Shown in pieces: positions 17,260 to 23,811 of a DNA stretch of 43,255 bases (positions are counted from its first letter, which is position 1; every line of letters starts with the position of its first letter). The notes under the pieces were generated by a model. It saw nothing but the letters and a program-made list of their open reading frames with translations. It searched no databases and was not told the origin of the DNA. Source of the stretch: Spirochaetaceae bacterium (GTDB lineage: Bacteria > Spirochaetota > Spirochaetia > Treponematales > Breznakiellaceae); the NCBI GenBank assembly GCA_031257255.1, contig JAIROZ010000021.1, positions 1 through 43,255 on the forward strand. Reading direction: 5' to 3'. The translations under genes were made by a program, and so were the position numbers.

Positions 17260-17456
17260 TATGCAGGGCTGGTTCCCCGGCGGCTGGAGGAAAAACGCGC
17301 CGCCGCACCCGGCAAGACCGAGACTGAAAACCAGCGCAAGGACGGCGAATCCCCACACTGCCGTCGCAAATCGTGCATCCCTGCGCGATTTGCTTCTAGA
17401 GTTGCTTCGCAACTCTCCGCTTCGTTTACAGACAGCCCCGCCTGTGCAATGCGGGG
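17260..17456. other. hairpin-rich intergenic region, unidentified
   Basis: This gap lies between divergent promoters and holds no credible gene. It contains at least four back-to-back stems: GACGGC/GCCGTC (17341-17346, 17360-17365), GCAAATCG/CGATTTGC (17366-17373, 17386-17393), AGAGTTGC/GCAACTCT (17398-17405, 17409-17416) and CCCCGC/GCGGGG (17436-17441, 17451-17456). To the left, GCTGGTT and AACCAGC enclose GGCGGC/GCCGCC. It could be a structured RNA or a cluster of mobile palindromes. I could not match it to tmRNA, RNase P, SRP RNA or a known riboswitch. Confidence 0.5.
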
Positions 17457-17458
17457 AC

Positions 17459-17487
17459 TAGACACTTTTCTTTGTTCGGGTTAGAAT
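17459..17487 (+). promoter_or_regulatory. promoter of the tRNA-Thr/rpmG/tRNA-Trp/secE/nusG unit
   Basis: TAGACA (17459-17464) and TAGAAT (17482-17487) are 17 bases apart, five of six and five of six matches to the sigma-70 consensus. The tRNA-Thr gene begins 18 bases after the -10. Confidence 0.6.
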
Positions 17488-17504
17488 ACTGACAAGAAAG
17501 TCCC

Positions 17505-17577
17505 GCCCTTGTAGCTCAGTCGGCAGAGCACATCCATGGTAAGGATGAGGTCACCAGTTCGATTCTGGTCGAGGGCT
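17505..17577 (+). tRNA. tRNA-Thr (GGT anticodon)
   Basis: A 73-base cloverleaf. The acceptor arm GCCCTTG pairs with CGAGGGC, the D arm is GCTC/GAGC, the anticodon stem CATCC/GGATG holds the loop ATGGTAA (anticodon GGT), and the T arm is ACCAG/CTGGT with loop TTCGATT. CCA is not encoded. It precedes rpmG by 58 bases. Confidence 0.95.
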
Positions 17578-17635
17578 CATATTTGTATTTTGTGAATACA
17601 AACGGAAAAACGGGGCTTATTGTAGAGGAGTAAAT

Positions 17636-17809
17636 ATGGCGAGCAAAAAGACGGCGGTAGAACTTATCGCCTTGCAGTGCAGTGAATGCAAACGCAAGAA
17701 CTACACTACCAAGAAAAACAGGCGCAATACTCAGGAAAAACTGGAATTCAAGAAGTATTGTCCTTTTGACCGAAAGCACACGGTTCATAAGGAAACGAAA
17801 ATCAAGTAA
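17636..17809 (+). CDS. rpmG: 50S ribosomal protein L33
   Basis: This 57-residue basic protein reads as L33: an N-terminal [19 protein letters not shown], a central YTTKKNRRN, and the C-terminal [24 protein letters not shown] lies five bases before the ATG at 17636. Zinc-binding L33 carries two CxxC pairs. Here the first pair is present (C15, C18) but the second has only C42, with D45 in place of the fourth Cys, so zinc binding may be lost or altered. The gene lies between tRNA-Thr and tRNA-Trp, upstream of secE-nusG, an order common in bacteria. Confidence 0.95.
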   Translation: MASKKTAVELIALQCSECKRKNYTTKKNRRNTQEKLEFKKYCPFDRKHTVHKETKIK

Positions 17810-17838
17810 GAGCGGTACCCTGCCGGGGATGCCGCAAT

Positions 17839-17911
<73 letters not shown>

Positions 17912-17923
17912 TATGAATTAGAA

Positions 17924-18059
17924 GGGCAGTAGGTTTCGAAGGGTTTTTGCCGCCGCGTCAGCGGAAAAGGCGGCAGGGATGCCGCCGAAAGGCAAAAACC
18001 CCGGCCTGTAGCGAAAAAACAGGACGTTTTTGAGCGGAAGGCGAAACCTACTGCCCCTG
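17924..18059. repeat. inverted and direct copies of the tRNA-Trp 3' end around nested palindromes
   Basis: The tRNA-Trp 3' end recurs as an inverted copy of 17 bases at 17924-17940 and a direct copy of 18 bases at 18042-18059. Between them are GGGTTTTTGCC (17941-17951) paired with GGCAAAAACCC (17991-18001), and inside that GGCGGC/GCCGCC (17969-17974, 17981-17986). The block fills the gap between tRNA-Trp and secE and has no open reading frame. Confidence 0.85.
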
Positions 18060-18075
18060 AGAATAGAGGTGTATT

Positions 18076-18261
18076 TTGAAAAAGATTGTTCAGTTTATTA
18101 AGGAATCTCACGCCGAATTAAAAAAGGTGATTTGGCCCGGACGGGACGATGTTATCAGTTCCGTAAAGGTAGTTATCATTTCTACTATCATCATCGCCGC
18201 TGTACTCGGCGTTATTGATGTTCTGCTGCTATTGGGCGTGCAGGTAATTTTTCACGGTTAA
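18076..18261 (+). CDS. secE: preprotein translocase subunit SecE
   Basis: This 61-residue protein has the single-helix SecE form. It has a cytoplasmic amphipathic helix (VQFIKESHAELKKVIWPGRD, with the conserved KKVxWP motif) followed by one membrane segment from about residue 30 to 55, rich in I, V and L. SecE clamps the SecY channel together. The start is a TTG at 18076 preceded by AGAGG; no ATG lies in a better place. It sits ten bases upstream of nusG, the usual partner, and downstream of the tRNA-Trp repeat block. Confidence 0.95.
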   Translation: MKKIVQFIKESHAELKKVIWPGRDDVISSVKVVIISTIIIAAVLGVIDVLLLLGVQVIFHG

Positions 18262-18271
18262 AGGAAAAAAT

Positions 18272-18829
18272 ATGTCAGCGGCATGGTATGTATTACAAGT
18301 TTACTCTAATAATGAACGCAAAGTCGAAAAATTACTCCGCCAAAAGATAAGTTCCGGGCAACTTACCAAAGAAGTGGTAATGGACATCAAACTGCCCATC
18401 GAAGAGATTACAGAAGTCAAAGACGGCAAAAAACGCTCGTTAAAAAAGGTATTTTTGCCCGGTTATGTGCTTTTGGAGATGGACTTGCCGGAAAAAGACT
18501 GGCAAAAAACTTGTTCGGAACTTATCAACACGGCGGGGGTCAGCGGCTTTGTTGCCACAAAACACAATGTGCGTCCCAGTCCGCTTTCCAACGATGAGGC
18601 ACGGGATATACTTCAGCGGGCGGGCGAAATTAAAGGTGAAAAACCCATACGCTCACGCCAAACCTTCGCCTCAGGCGAGCAAGTTAAAATCATCGATGGT
18701 CCGTTTGAATCGTTTACCGGCACCATCGAAGAAGTCAATACCGAAAAGAACCGCCTTAAAGTTATAGTCGTTATCTTTGGACGCAACACATCGGTAGAAG
18801 TCGACATCATTCAAGTCGAAAAAATCTAA
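18272..18829 (+). CDS. nusG: transcription termination/antitermination factor NusG
   Basis: NusG binds RNA polymerase and links it to Rho or to the ribosome. The 185-residue protein starts with the NGN domain (WYVLQVYSNNERKVEKLL) and has the family segment FLPGYVLLEMDL. A flexible linker leads to the C-terminal KOW domain (FASGEQVKIIDGPFESFTG, then VIVVIFGRNTSVEVD). AAGG lies before the ATG. The stop TAA is the first codon of palindromic element 4. In most bacteria rplK-rplA-rplJ-rplL follow nusG; here a convergent alr gene does. Confidence 0.97.
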   Translation: MSAAWYVLQVYSNNERKVEKLLRQKISSGQLTKEVVMDIKLPIEEITEVKDGKKRSLKKVFLPGYVLLEMDLPEKDWQKTCSELINTAGVSGFVATKHNVRPSPLSNDEARDILQRAGEIKGEKPIRSRQTFASGEQVKIIDGPFESFTGTIEEVNTEKNRLKVIVVIFGRNTSVEVDIIQVEKI

Positions 18830-18869
18830 GGAAGCGCCGATGGGTATCGCGTTTATCAGCGATGCCTAA
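18827..18869. repeat. palindromic element 4 between convergent nusG and alr
   Basis: TAAGGAAGCGCCGAT (18827-18841) and, inverted, ATCAGCGATGCCTAA (18855-18869) bound a 43-base element with the same termini as elements 1-3. Inside, GGTATCGC pairs with GCGATGCC. It supplies the stop codon of nusG (TAA, 18827-18829) and of alr (minus-strand TAG, 18866-18868), and could end transcription from both sides, although a T-tract is lacking. Confidence 0.7.
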
Positions 18870-20029
18870 TCTGCATACACACGCGGGACGCGCTTACTGA
18901 TACCGCAGGTAATTTCGTACGGAATAGTCCCGATGCGTTCCGCGATGTCCGCCGCGTTAAGAGCCGGTTTTGCGCCGCCAAATATGGTTACCTTGTCCCA
19001 GCGTTCTACTTCAGGATGCGCGCCTAAGTTCACCATACATTGATCCATACAGATACGCCCTGCCAACGGGTAGAGAACGCCGTTTATACATACCGAAAAA
19101 TTGCCGGACAGCAGGCGGGGCAGCCCGTCCGCATAGCCGAGCGGCAGAACACCTATAACTGTGTCCGCGTCCGCCGTCCATGTTCTGCCATAGGATACGC
19201 TCTCGCCTTTGCGGACTGTTTTTGTAAAGACAATCTGAGTTACCAGTTCCATAACAGGCTTAAATTTGAGCGCCGGCAGCGAGCCGGCATCCTGATACCC
19301 GTAAAGGATGATACCGGGGCGTACCATATCGAACCAACTTTTGGGGTGCGATACCGACCCTCCTGAATTTGCCGCGCTTAGTATGCCGGTCTGGATACCC
19401 CGCGCTTTAAGCGTTTCCGCAACGGCGCTAAAGCGTTCAATCTGAGTGTTCGTGTACGCGATGTTCTCCTCTTTTGAGGAGTCGGAAACGGCAAAATGAG
19501 TGATAATTCCGGCGATTTTTAGCGCATTAGTCTGCTCGATAAATCCGGCAAGCGCGGGCGCGTCCTCCGGGCGGCAGCCTACGCGCCCCATTCCGGTATC
19601 TATTTTGATGAACACCGGAAGTTTTTCGGTAACTTTCGGCGGAACCTCGCCATAAATCGCGCCTAATGCCGTCTGCTTGCCTGCTTCGGCAAAAAGCGCG
19701 GCGGCTTGTGTATCGCTTACAAGCGGCGTAAGGCTGTATGCCCAAACCGCTTCCATTTCCGCCGGGACGCACTGCGAAAGCAGCAGGATAGGTGCGCGTA
19801 TACCCGCATCGCGCAACTGTGCGCCTTCGTCCACCGTGGCAACTGCGAGGTGCCGCGCTCCCGCTTCCAGCGCCGCCTTTGCGGCAGGAATAGCCCCATG
19901 CCCGTAGGCATCCGCCTTTACCGGTACGCATATCGAAGGCTCCGCGCCGTTAGCGCGATGATGAGCCCTCAGCGTCTCAATGTTTTTCTTGAATACATCA
20001 AGATGAATAATTGCTTGTGTTGCTCTCAT
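18866..20029 (-). CDS. alr: alanine racemase
   Basis: This PLP enzyme interconverts L- and D-alanine, giving D-Ala for peptidoglycan. The 387-residue protein has the N-terminal barrel with the PLP lysine K38 in VPVKADAYGHGA. It also has IKIDTGMGRVG, the FDMVRPGIILYG segment, the second catalytic residue Y280 in ESVSYGRTW, and the C-terminal beta-domain pieces LPLGYADG and AGRICMDQCMVNLG. The start codon is ATG, with only a weak GGA upstream. It lies 155 bases downstream of the sirtuin gene; a short-repeat stretch fills the gap, so co-transcription is uncertain. Confidence 0.96.
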   Translation of the reverse strand: MRATQAIIHLDVFKKNIETLRAHHRANGAEPSICVPVKADAYGHGAIPAAKAALEAGARHLAVATVDEGAQLRDAGIRAPILLLSQCVPAEMEAVWAYSLTPLVSDTQAAALFAEAGKQTALGAIYGEVPPKVTEKLPVFIKIDTGMGRVGCRPEDAPALAGFIEQTNALKIAGIITHFAVSDSSKEENIAYTNTQIERFSAVAETLKARGIQTGILSAANSGGSVSHPKSWFDMVRPGIILYGYQDAGSLPALKFKPVMELVTQIVFTKTVRKGESVSYGRTWTADADTVIGVLPLGYADGLPRLLSGNFSVCINGVLYPLAGRICMDQCMVNLGAHPEVERWDKVTIFGGAKPALNAADIAERIGTIPYEITCGISKRVPRVYAD

Positions 20030-20049
20030 AAAAAGATTCCATATTTTTA

Positions 20050-20211
20050 GGGGGTAGGGGACAGGGGATAGCGCCCGTTCAGGAAGTAAAACAAATACTA
20101 ACGCAGATAACTACGATAGTACCGATATAACTTCCCAAAAAACTGTCCACTGTCCACTAACCCCTACCCACTACTCACTACTCACTAATCAATACACCCA
20201 CTACCCACTAC
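20050..20211. repeat. low-complexity heptamer-like repeats with GGGTAGGGG/CCCCTACCC arms
   Basis: GGGTAGGGG (20052-20060) and CCCCTACCC (20161-20169) are inverted copies 100 bases apart. From 20142 to 20211 the plus strand is built of variants of CACTACT, CACTACC and CACTGTC. This stretch reaches into the sirtuin gene, whose last codons and stop (20185-20187) are made of repeat sequence. Confidence 0.7.
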
Positions 20212-20943
20212 CTCAGCTATCCCCTCAAACACTTCGGCAAGGTCGTCAAAATGCATGACGGCGCTGCGGTCGAGCGGGGTCGGCTGGTTGTTTACGATGA
20301 CAATTTCGCCGCCTCTGTTCAGCGTTACCCGCGGAATACTGGCGGCGGGATTTACCGTAAGGCTTGTCCCCAGCACGAGCATAAGGTCGCTTGCCGCCGC
20401 CTCGTATTCGGCATCGCGGAGGGCATCCGCCGGCAGCATCTCGCCAAAAAAGGTGATGGCAGGTTTTAGTATGCCGCCGCAATGCGGACACTCAGGATAG
20501 TCGCCGGCTTTTACCTTTGCGGCAACTTCGTCAAAACCGGCACGGACGCCGGCGCACCGGAGGCAATAATGCACCGCCGGCGAGCCGTGTACCTCAATGA
20601 CGCGCTTGCTGCCGCCTTTCTGGTGCAAAACATCAATATTTTGCGTTATCAGCGCCTTTAGCCAGCCTTTGCGTTCCAGCAGCGCCAGTGTGGTATGCAC
20701 AATGGACGCAGGCTTCTCGTCTATGTTGTAGATAAAGTCCTTTGCCTTGTTGTAGTAAAATTTCGGGTCGCGCTCAAAATAGTCGATGTCGAATATCTTT
20801 TCGGCATCCATGTCATTGTAAAGTCCGTTCTTCCCGCGAAAATCCCGTATGCCGGAAAGCGTACTCACCCCCGCGCCCGTAAGCGCCGTGCAATGTTTCG
20901 CCCCCCGTATCTTGGCGCAAAGCGTCTGTATGTCAGCGTTCAT
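20185..20943 (-). CDS. NAD-dependent protein deacylase, sirtuin family
   Basis: Sirtuins remove acyl groups from lysine using NAD. The 252-residue protein contains the NAD-binding GAGVSTLSGIRDFRG, the QNIDVLHQKGG segment, catalytic H119 in IEVHGS, a four-Cys zinc ribbon (C127, C130, C152, C155) and LGTSLTVNPAASIP. GGGAG lies before the ATG, and the gene starts nine bases after alaS, so the two are likely co-transcribed. The last residues (VVGSGCID) are encoded by the short-repeat stretch and probably replace an older C-terminus. The gene is similar to CobB and Sir2 types; substrates are not predictable. Confidence 0.93.
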   Translation of the reverse strand: MNADIQTLCAKIRGAKHCTALTGAGVSTLSGIRDFRGKNGLYNDMDAEKIFDIDYFERDPKFYYNKAKDFIYNIDEKPASIVHTTLALLERKGWLKALITQNIDVLHQKGGSKRVIEVHGSPAVHYCLRCAGVRAGFDEVAAKVKAGDYPECPHCGGILKPAITFFGEMLPADALRDAEYEAAASDLMLVLGTSLTVNPAASIPRVTLNRGGEIVIVNNQPTPLDRSAVMHFDDLAEVFEGIAEVVGSGCID

Positions 20944-20952
20944 GGCTTCTCC

Positions 20953-22827
20953 CTACTCCAGAATTGCGCGGATGCGGCGGACGCCGGATGACGATGATTG
21001 TTCCTTCTGTATTTTGAAGTGTCCCAGTGTGCCGGTGTGTTCCACATGGGGACCGCCGCATACTTCCTTGGAAAAAGCGCCTATCGTGTACACTTTTACC
21101 CGCGCCTCGTACTTTTCGCCGAAAAGCGCGGTCGCGCCGCCAGCCTTTGCCGCCTCCAGTTCCATCACTTCCATAGTAACAGGAAGGTCGCGCTTGATTT
21201 GCTCGTTTACAATATCCTCGACCCGCTTGATTTCATCCGCCGTCATCGGGGCGGGATGCGAAAAGTCGAAGCGCATACGCTCGTGGGTGATGTTCGACCC
21301 CTTCTGCGCCACATGACTGCCAAGCACCTGTTTGAGCGCCGCCTGCAAAAGGTGGGTTGCCGTGTGATACTTCGTGCTGATTTCACTGTGGTCGGCAAGC
21401 CCCGCCTTGAATATTTGCTCGCCGCCGGCGCGGGAGGTCTCCTGATGTTTCTTAAACGCTTCCTCAAATTCCTCGCGGTTTACCGTTAGCCCGTTTTCGG
21501 CGGCAAGTTCGGCAGTCAGTTCGATGGGAAACCCGTAAGTATCGTACAACTTGAACGCAAGCCGCCCGCTCATCACTTTTTTGGGGTCGCGGAGCAGGTT
21601 CGGCAGCAATTTTTCAAATTCCTTCTCGCCCTTGTGCAGCGTCTCCAAAAAGCGCTCTTCCTCTTTGGTAAGTTCCTCCAGAATGAAGGCGCGGTTCTGT
21701 TCCAGTTCGGGATACGCTTCGCGGAAATTCTCGATGACCACGCAGGCTATCTTCGACAAGAATAATCCTTCGGTGCCGCTTCCGCCAGCCAACTTCCGTC
21801 CGTGCCGTATCGCCCGCCGGATAAGGCGGCGCAGTACATAGCCCGCGCCCACATTGGACGGCGTTACCGCCTTGGGGTCGCCGACAATGAACACCGCCGA
21901 ACGCACATGGTCGGCAATGATGCGTACCGAGCGGTCGCGCTCGGCATATTCAGGCTGCGTTTCGCCCATGCCGTAACGGTAGGGCATCGCGCAAACCCCG
22001 CCGGAACATTCCGGCGGCGGCACACACGCGGCGACTATCGCTTTGATGATGGGCTGGAATATTTCGGTATCGTAAACCGATTTCTTGCCCGTCAGTATCG
22101 TTACCGTGCGCTCTACGCCCATGCCGGTATCAACGCATTTGCGAGCAAGCGGAATGTAGTTGCCGTCCGCGTCCTTGTTGTACTGCATGAACACATCGTT
22201 CCAGATTTCAAGCCACTTACCGCACCCGCAGCCCGGCTCGCAAGCGGGACTGCACGGTTCCTTGCCCATGTCGATGTACATTTCGCTGTCGGGTCCGCAA
22301 GGTCCGGTCGTGCCGGCGGGTCCCCACCAGTTGTCCTCACGGGGGCGGTAGGCGATGCGCTCTTTGCTAAAGCCGAGGCTGCTCCAGACGGCGGCGCTCT
22401 CGTCATCGCGGGGAATGTCAGGCGCTCCGCCCTCACCCTTTTCGCCGGCAAAAACGGTAACGCCGAGTTTTTCGTGCGGTATGCCGAGCCATTCGGGCGA
22501 GGTAAGGAATTCGTAACTCATTTTGATGGCATCTTCCTTAAAGTAATCGCCCAGACTCCAGTTGCCCAGCATTTCAAAAAAAGTGAGATGGCTAAAGTCG
22601 CCGACCGATTCGATGTCGCCGGTGCGTATACACTTTTGCACATCGACAAGGCGCTTCCCCGCCGGATGTTCCGCGCCAAGGAGGTACGGCACAAGCGGGT
22701 GCATCCCCGCTGTGGTAAAGAGGACGGTCGGGTCATTTTCCGGTATCAGGCTCTTGCCTTCGATACGCGCATGCGCGTGCTTAACAAAAAAGTCGATATA
22801 TTTTTGGCGTAATTCGTTTGCGTTCAT
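20953..22827 (-). CDS. alaS: alanyl-tRNA synthetase, short spirochaete form
   Basis: The enzyme charges tRNA-Ala. The chosen ATG (22825-22827) gives 624 residues, starting with the family N-terminus NANELRQKYIDFF; a TTG 18 bases upstream is possible. Core motifs are present: FTTAGMHPLVPYLLG, VGAGYVLRRLIRRAIRHGR, TATHLLQAALKQVLGSH with the editing-site HxxxH, and VCGGPHVEHTG with the Cys and His editing ligands. It ends after the editing domain, so the C-terminal DHHA1 (C-Ala) domain of longer enzymes (about 875 residues in E. coli) is missing. Borrelia and Treponema enzymes are similarly short, so this is not a local truncation. No clear ribosome site precedes the ATG. Confidence 0.95.
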   Translation of the reverse strand: MNANELRQKYIDFFVKHAHARIEGKSLIPENDPTVLFTTAGMHPLVPYLLGAEHPAGKRLVDVQKCIRTGDIESVGDFSHLTFFEMLGNWSLGDYFKEDAIKMSYEFLTSPEWLGIPHEKLGVTVFAGEKGEGGAPDIPRDDESAAVWSSLGFSKERIAYRPREDNWWGPAGTTGPCGPDSEMYIDMGKEPCSPACEPGCGCGKWLEIWNDVFMQYNKDADGNYIPLARKCVDTGMGVERTVTILTGKKSVYDTEIFQPIIKAIVAACVPPPECSGGVCAMPYRYGMGETQPEYAERDRSVRIIADHVRSAVFIVGDPKAVTPSNVGAGYVLRRLIRRAIRHGRKLAGGSGTEGLFLSKIACVVIENFREAYPELEQNRAFILEELTKEEERFLETLHKGEKEFEKLLPNLLRDPKKVMSGRLAFKLYDTYGFPIELTAELAAENGLTVNREEFEEAFKKHQETSRAGGEQIFKAGLADHSEISTKYHTATHLLQAALKQVLGSHVAQKGSNITHERMRFDFSHPAPMTADEIKRVEDIVNEQIKRDLPVTMEVMELEAAKAGGATALFGEKYEARVKVYTIGAFSKEVCGGPHVEHTGTLGHFKIQKEQSSSSGVRRIRAILE

Positions 22828-22906
22828 ATTGATATGGTAGCGCAAAGATGGGGGGGCAACAAGAGGCTTGGACGCTAAGTATAGGCGGGGTTGGGGTGTT
22901 TGCCAT

Positions 22907-22942
22907 AAAAAAAAGCCGGCGCAGTAATTCTTCCGCCGGCTT
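22907..22942 (-). terminator. rho-independent terminator of the rubrerythrin gene
   Basis: On the minus strand, AAGCCGGC (22935-22942) and GCCGGCTT (22913-22920) form a stem that runs straight into eight T residues. It lies about 50 bases beyond the rubrerythrin stop and upstream of alaS. Confidence 0.85.
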
Positions 22943-22944
22943 GT

Positions 22945-22976
22945 AGAGGTACTGAACCGTAAGGTTCAGTACCTCT
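22945..22976. repeat. 14-bp perfect hairpin downstream of the rubrerythrin gene
   Basis: AGAGGTACTGAACC (22945-22958) and GGTTCAGTACCTCT (22963-22976) flank a four-base loop, GTAA. It lies between the rubrerythrin stop and the terminator, so it would protect the 3' end of that message or act as an extra terminator stem. Confidence 0.8.
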
Positions 22977-22994
22977 GTGGAAAAGGGTCTTTCT

Positions 22995-23537
22995 TTAAGC
23001 GCCAAAGTAGCGTTTTAGCAGACCTTTGAAGCCGGCACCGTGCCGTGCTTCGTCTTTTGCCATTTCGTGGACTGTGTCATGAACAGCGTCAAGATTGGCA
23101 GCCTTTGCGCGTTTGGCAAGGTCAAGTTTCCCGGCGCATGCGCCCGTTTCGGCTTCGGCGCGGAGTTGCAGATTCTTTTTTGTATCCGCATGGACAACCT
23201 CGCCCAGCAGTTCCGCGAATTTAGCCGCGTGTTCCGCCTCTTCCAGCGCCGCCTGATGATAGAACGCTCCGATTTCGGGGTATCCCTCGCGTATCGCCTG
23301 ACGGCTCATCGCAAGATACATACCCACTTCGCAACATTCTCCGTTAAAATTGGCAACCAAGTCTTTCTTGATGTCTTCCGGTACATCTCTTGCCTCGCCT
23401 ACTACATGTTCGCAGGCAAATCCGCCGCTGTCCTGTTCCTTAAATTTGGAAGCAGGCGCTTTACAGGTCGGACAAACCTCAGGCGGTCTGTCTCCGGTGT
23501 GTACATAGCCGCACACCATACATACCCATTTCTTCAT
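22995..23537 (-). CDS. reverse rubrerythrin (rubredoxin domain first)
   Basis: This 180-residue protein starts at the ATG at 23535-23537, with GGGAG eight bases upstream. Domain order is the reverse of classical rubrerythrin. The rubredoxin-like iron site is first (C6, C9, C22, C25 in CMVCG and CPTC). A ferritin-like four-helix di-iron domain follows, with ligands in [20 protein letters not shown] and DEARHGAGF. Such proteins reduce hydrogen peroxide in anaerobes and were described in clostridia. It is a single-gene unit with its own promoter, a Fur/PerR-type palindrome and a strong terminator. It is cytoplasmic. Confidence 0.92.
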   Translation of the reverse strand: MKKWVCMVCGYVHTGDRPPEVCPTCKAPASKFKEQDSGGFACEHVVGEARDVPEDIKKDLVANFNGECCEVGMYLAMSRQAIREGYPEIGAFYHQAALEEAEHAAKFAELLGEVVHADTKKNLQLRAEAETGACAGKLDLAKRAKAANLDAVHDTVHEMAKDEARHGAGFKGLLKRYFGA

Positions 23538-23584
23538 AATTTTTTCTCCCTTCAAATAAGATATAACAGCAATGCTGTCGGCTC

Positions 23585-23613
23585 ATATTAAGAATTATTC
23601 TTAATTAGGTCAA
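23585..23613 (-). promoter_or_regulatory. rubrerythrin promoter with 9-1-9 palindromic operator
   Basis: On the minus strand TTGACC (23608-23613) and TAATAT (23585-23590) are 17 bases apart. The spacer and part of the -10 form a perfect palindrome, ATTAAGAAT-T-ATTCTTAAT (23587-23605). The size and layout match Fur/PerR-family sites, so peroxide-responsive repression is likely. The promoter is seen directly; the regulator is inferred. Confidence 0.75.
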
Positions 23614-23732
23614 GCCCCCAGACGCGTTCATTATTCCTTGCGGTTTTCATTGCCGCAAAATCCGCCGCTTGCCGCCAGCCCATCATAGGCAAATGTATAA
23701 AGCCATTTTACAAAATAAATATAAAAAATAAC

Positions 23733-23761
23733 TTGACAAATGAAAATTTGTAATGTATAAT
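23733..23761 (+). promoter_or_regulatory. consensus promoter of the polyol ABC operon with internal inverted repeat
   Basis: TTGACA (23733-23738) and TATAAT (23756-23761) with 17 bases between are perfect sigma-70 hexamers. ACAAAT and ATTTGT form an inverted repeat that overlaps the end of the -35 and the spacer, a good place for a repressor. The ROK protein at 30528-31676 is the nearest candidate. Confidence 0.8.
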
Positions 23762-23776
23762 GGTTTTAAGATTATA

Positions 23777-23798
23777 GGCTGCCGGAAAAAGGGCAGCC
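23777..23798 (+). promoter_or_regulatory. 5'-leader hairpin before the binding-protein gene
   Basis: GGCTGCC (23777-23783) pairs with GGCAGCC (23792-23798). The AAAGGAG ribosome site begins on the next base. It may stabilise the message or affect translation of the binding protein. Confidence 0.5.
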
Positions 23799-23811
23799 AA
23801 AGGAGAAAGAT

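Noticed and set aside
17260-17340. Possible cobalamin riboswitch upstream of the sugar-binding operon
   Set aside because: The GCCACTG box and the GGGAA/GGTGAA core are lacking, and the region lies upstream of the predicted operon promoter, so it would not be in the leader.
21802-22812. Long open frame of 336 codons on the plus strand
   Set aside because: It is the complement of alaS, a conserved gene with all motifs; it is a composition effect of the G+C-rich codons.
20953-22827. alaS as a truncated pseudogene
   Set aside because: It stops cleanly after the editing domain, all catalytic motifs are intact, and short AlaS without C-Ala is known in spirochaetes.
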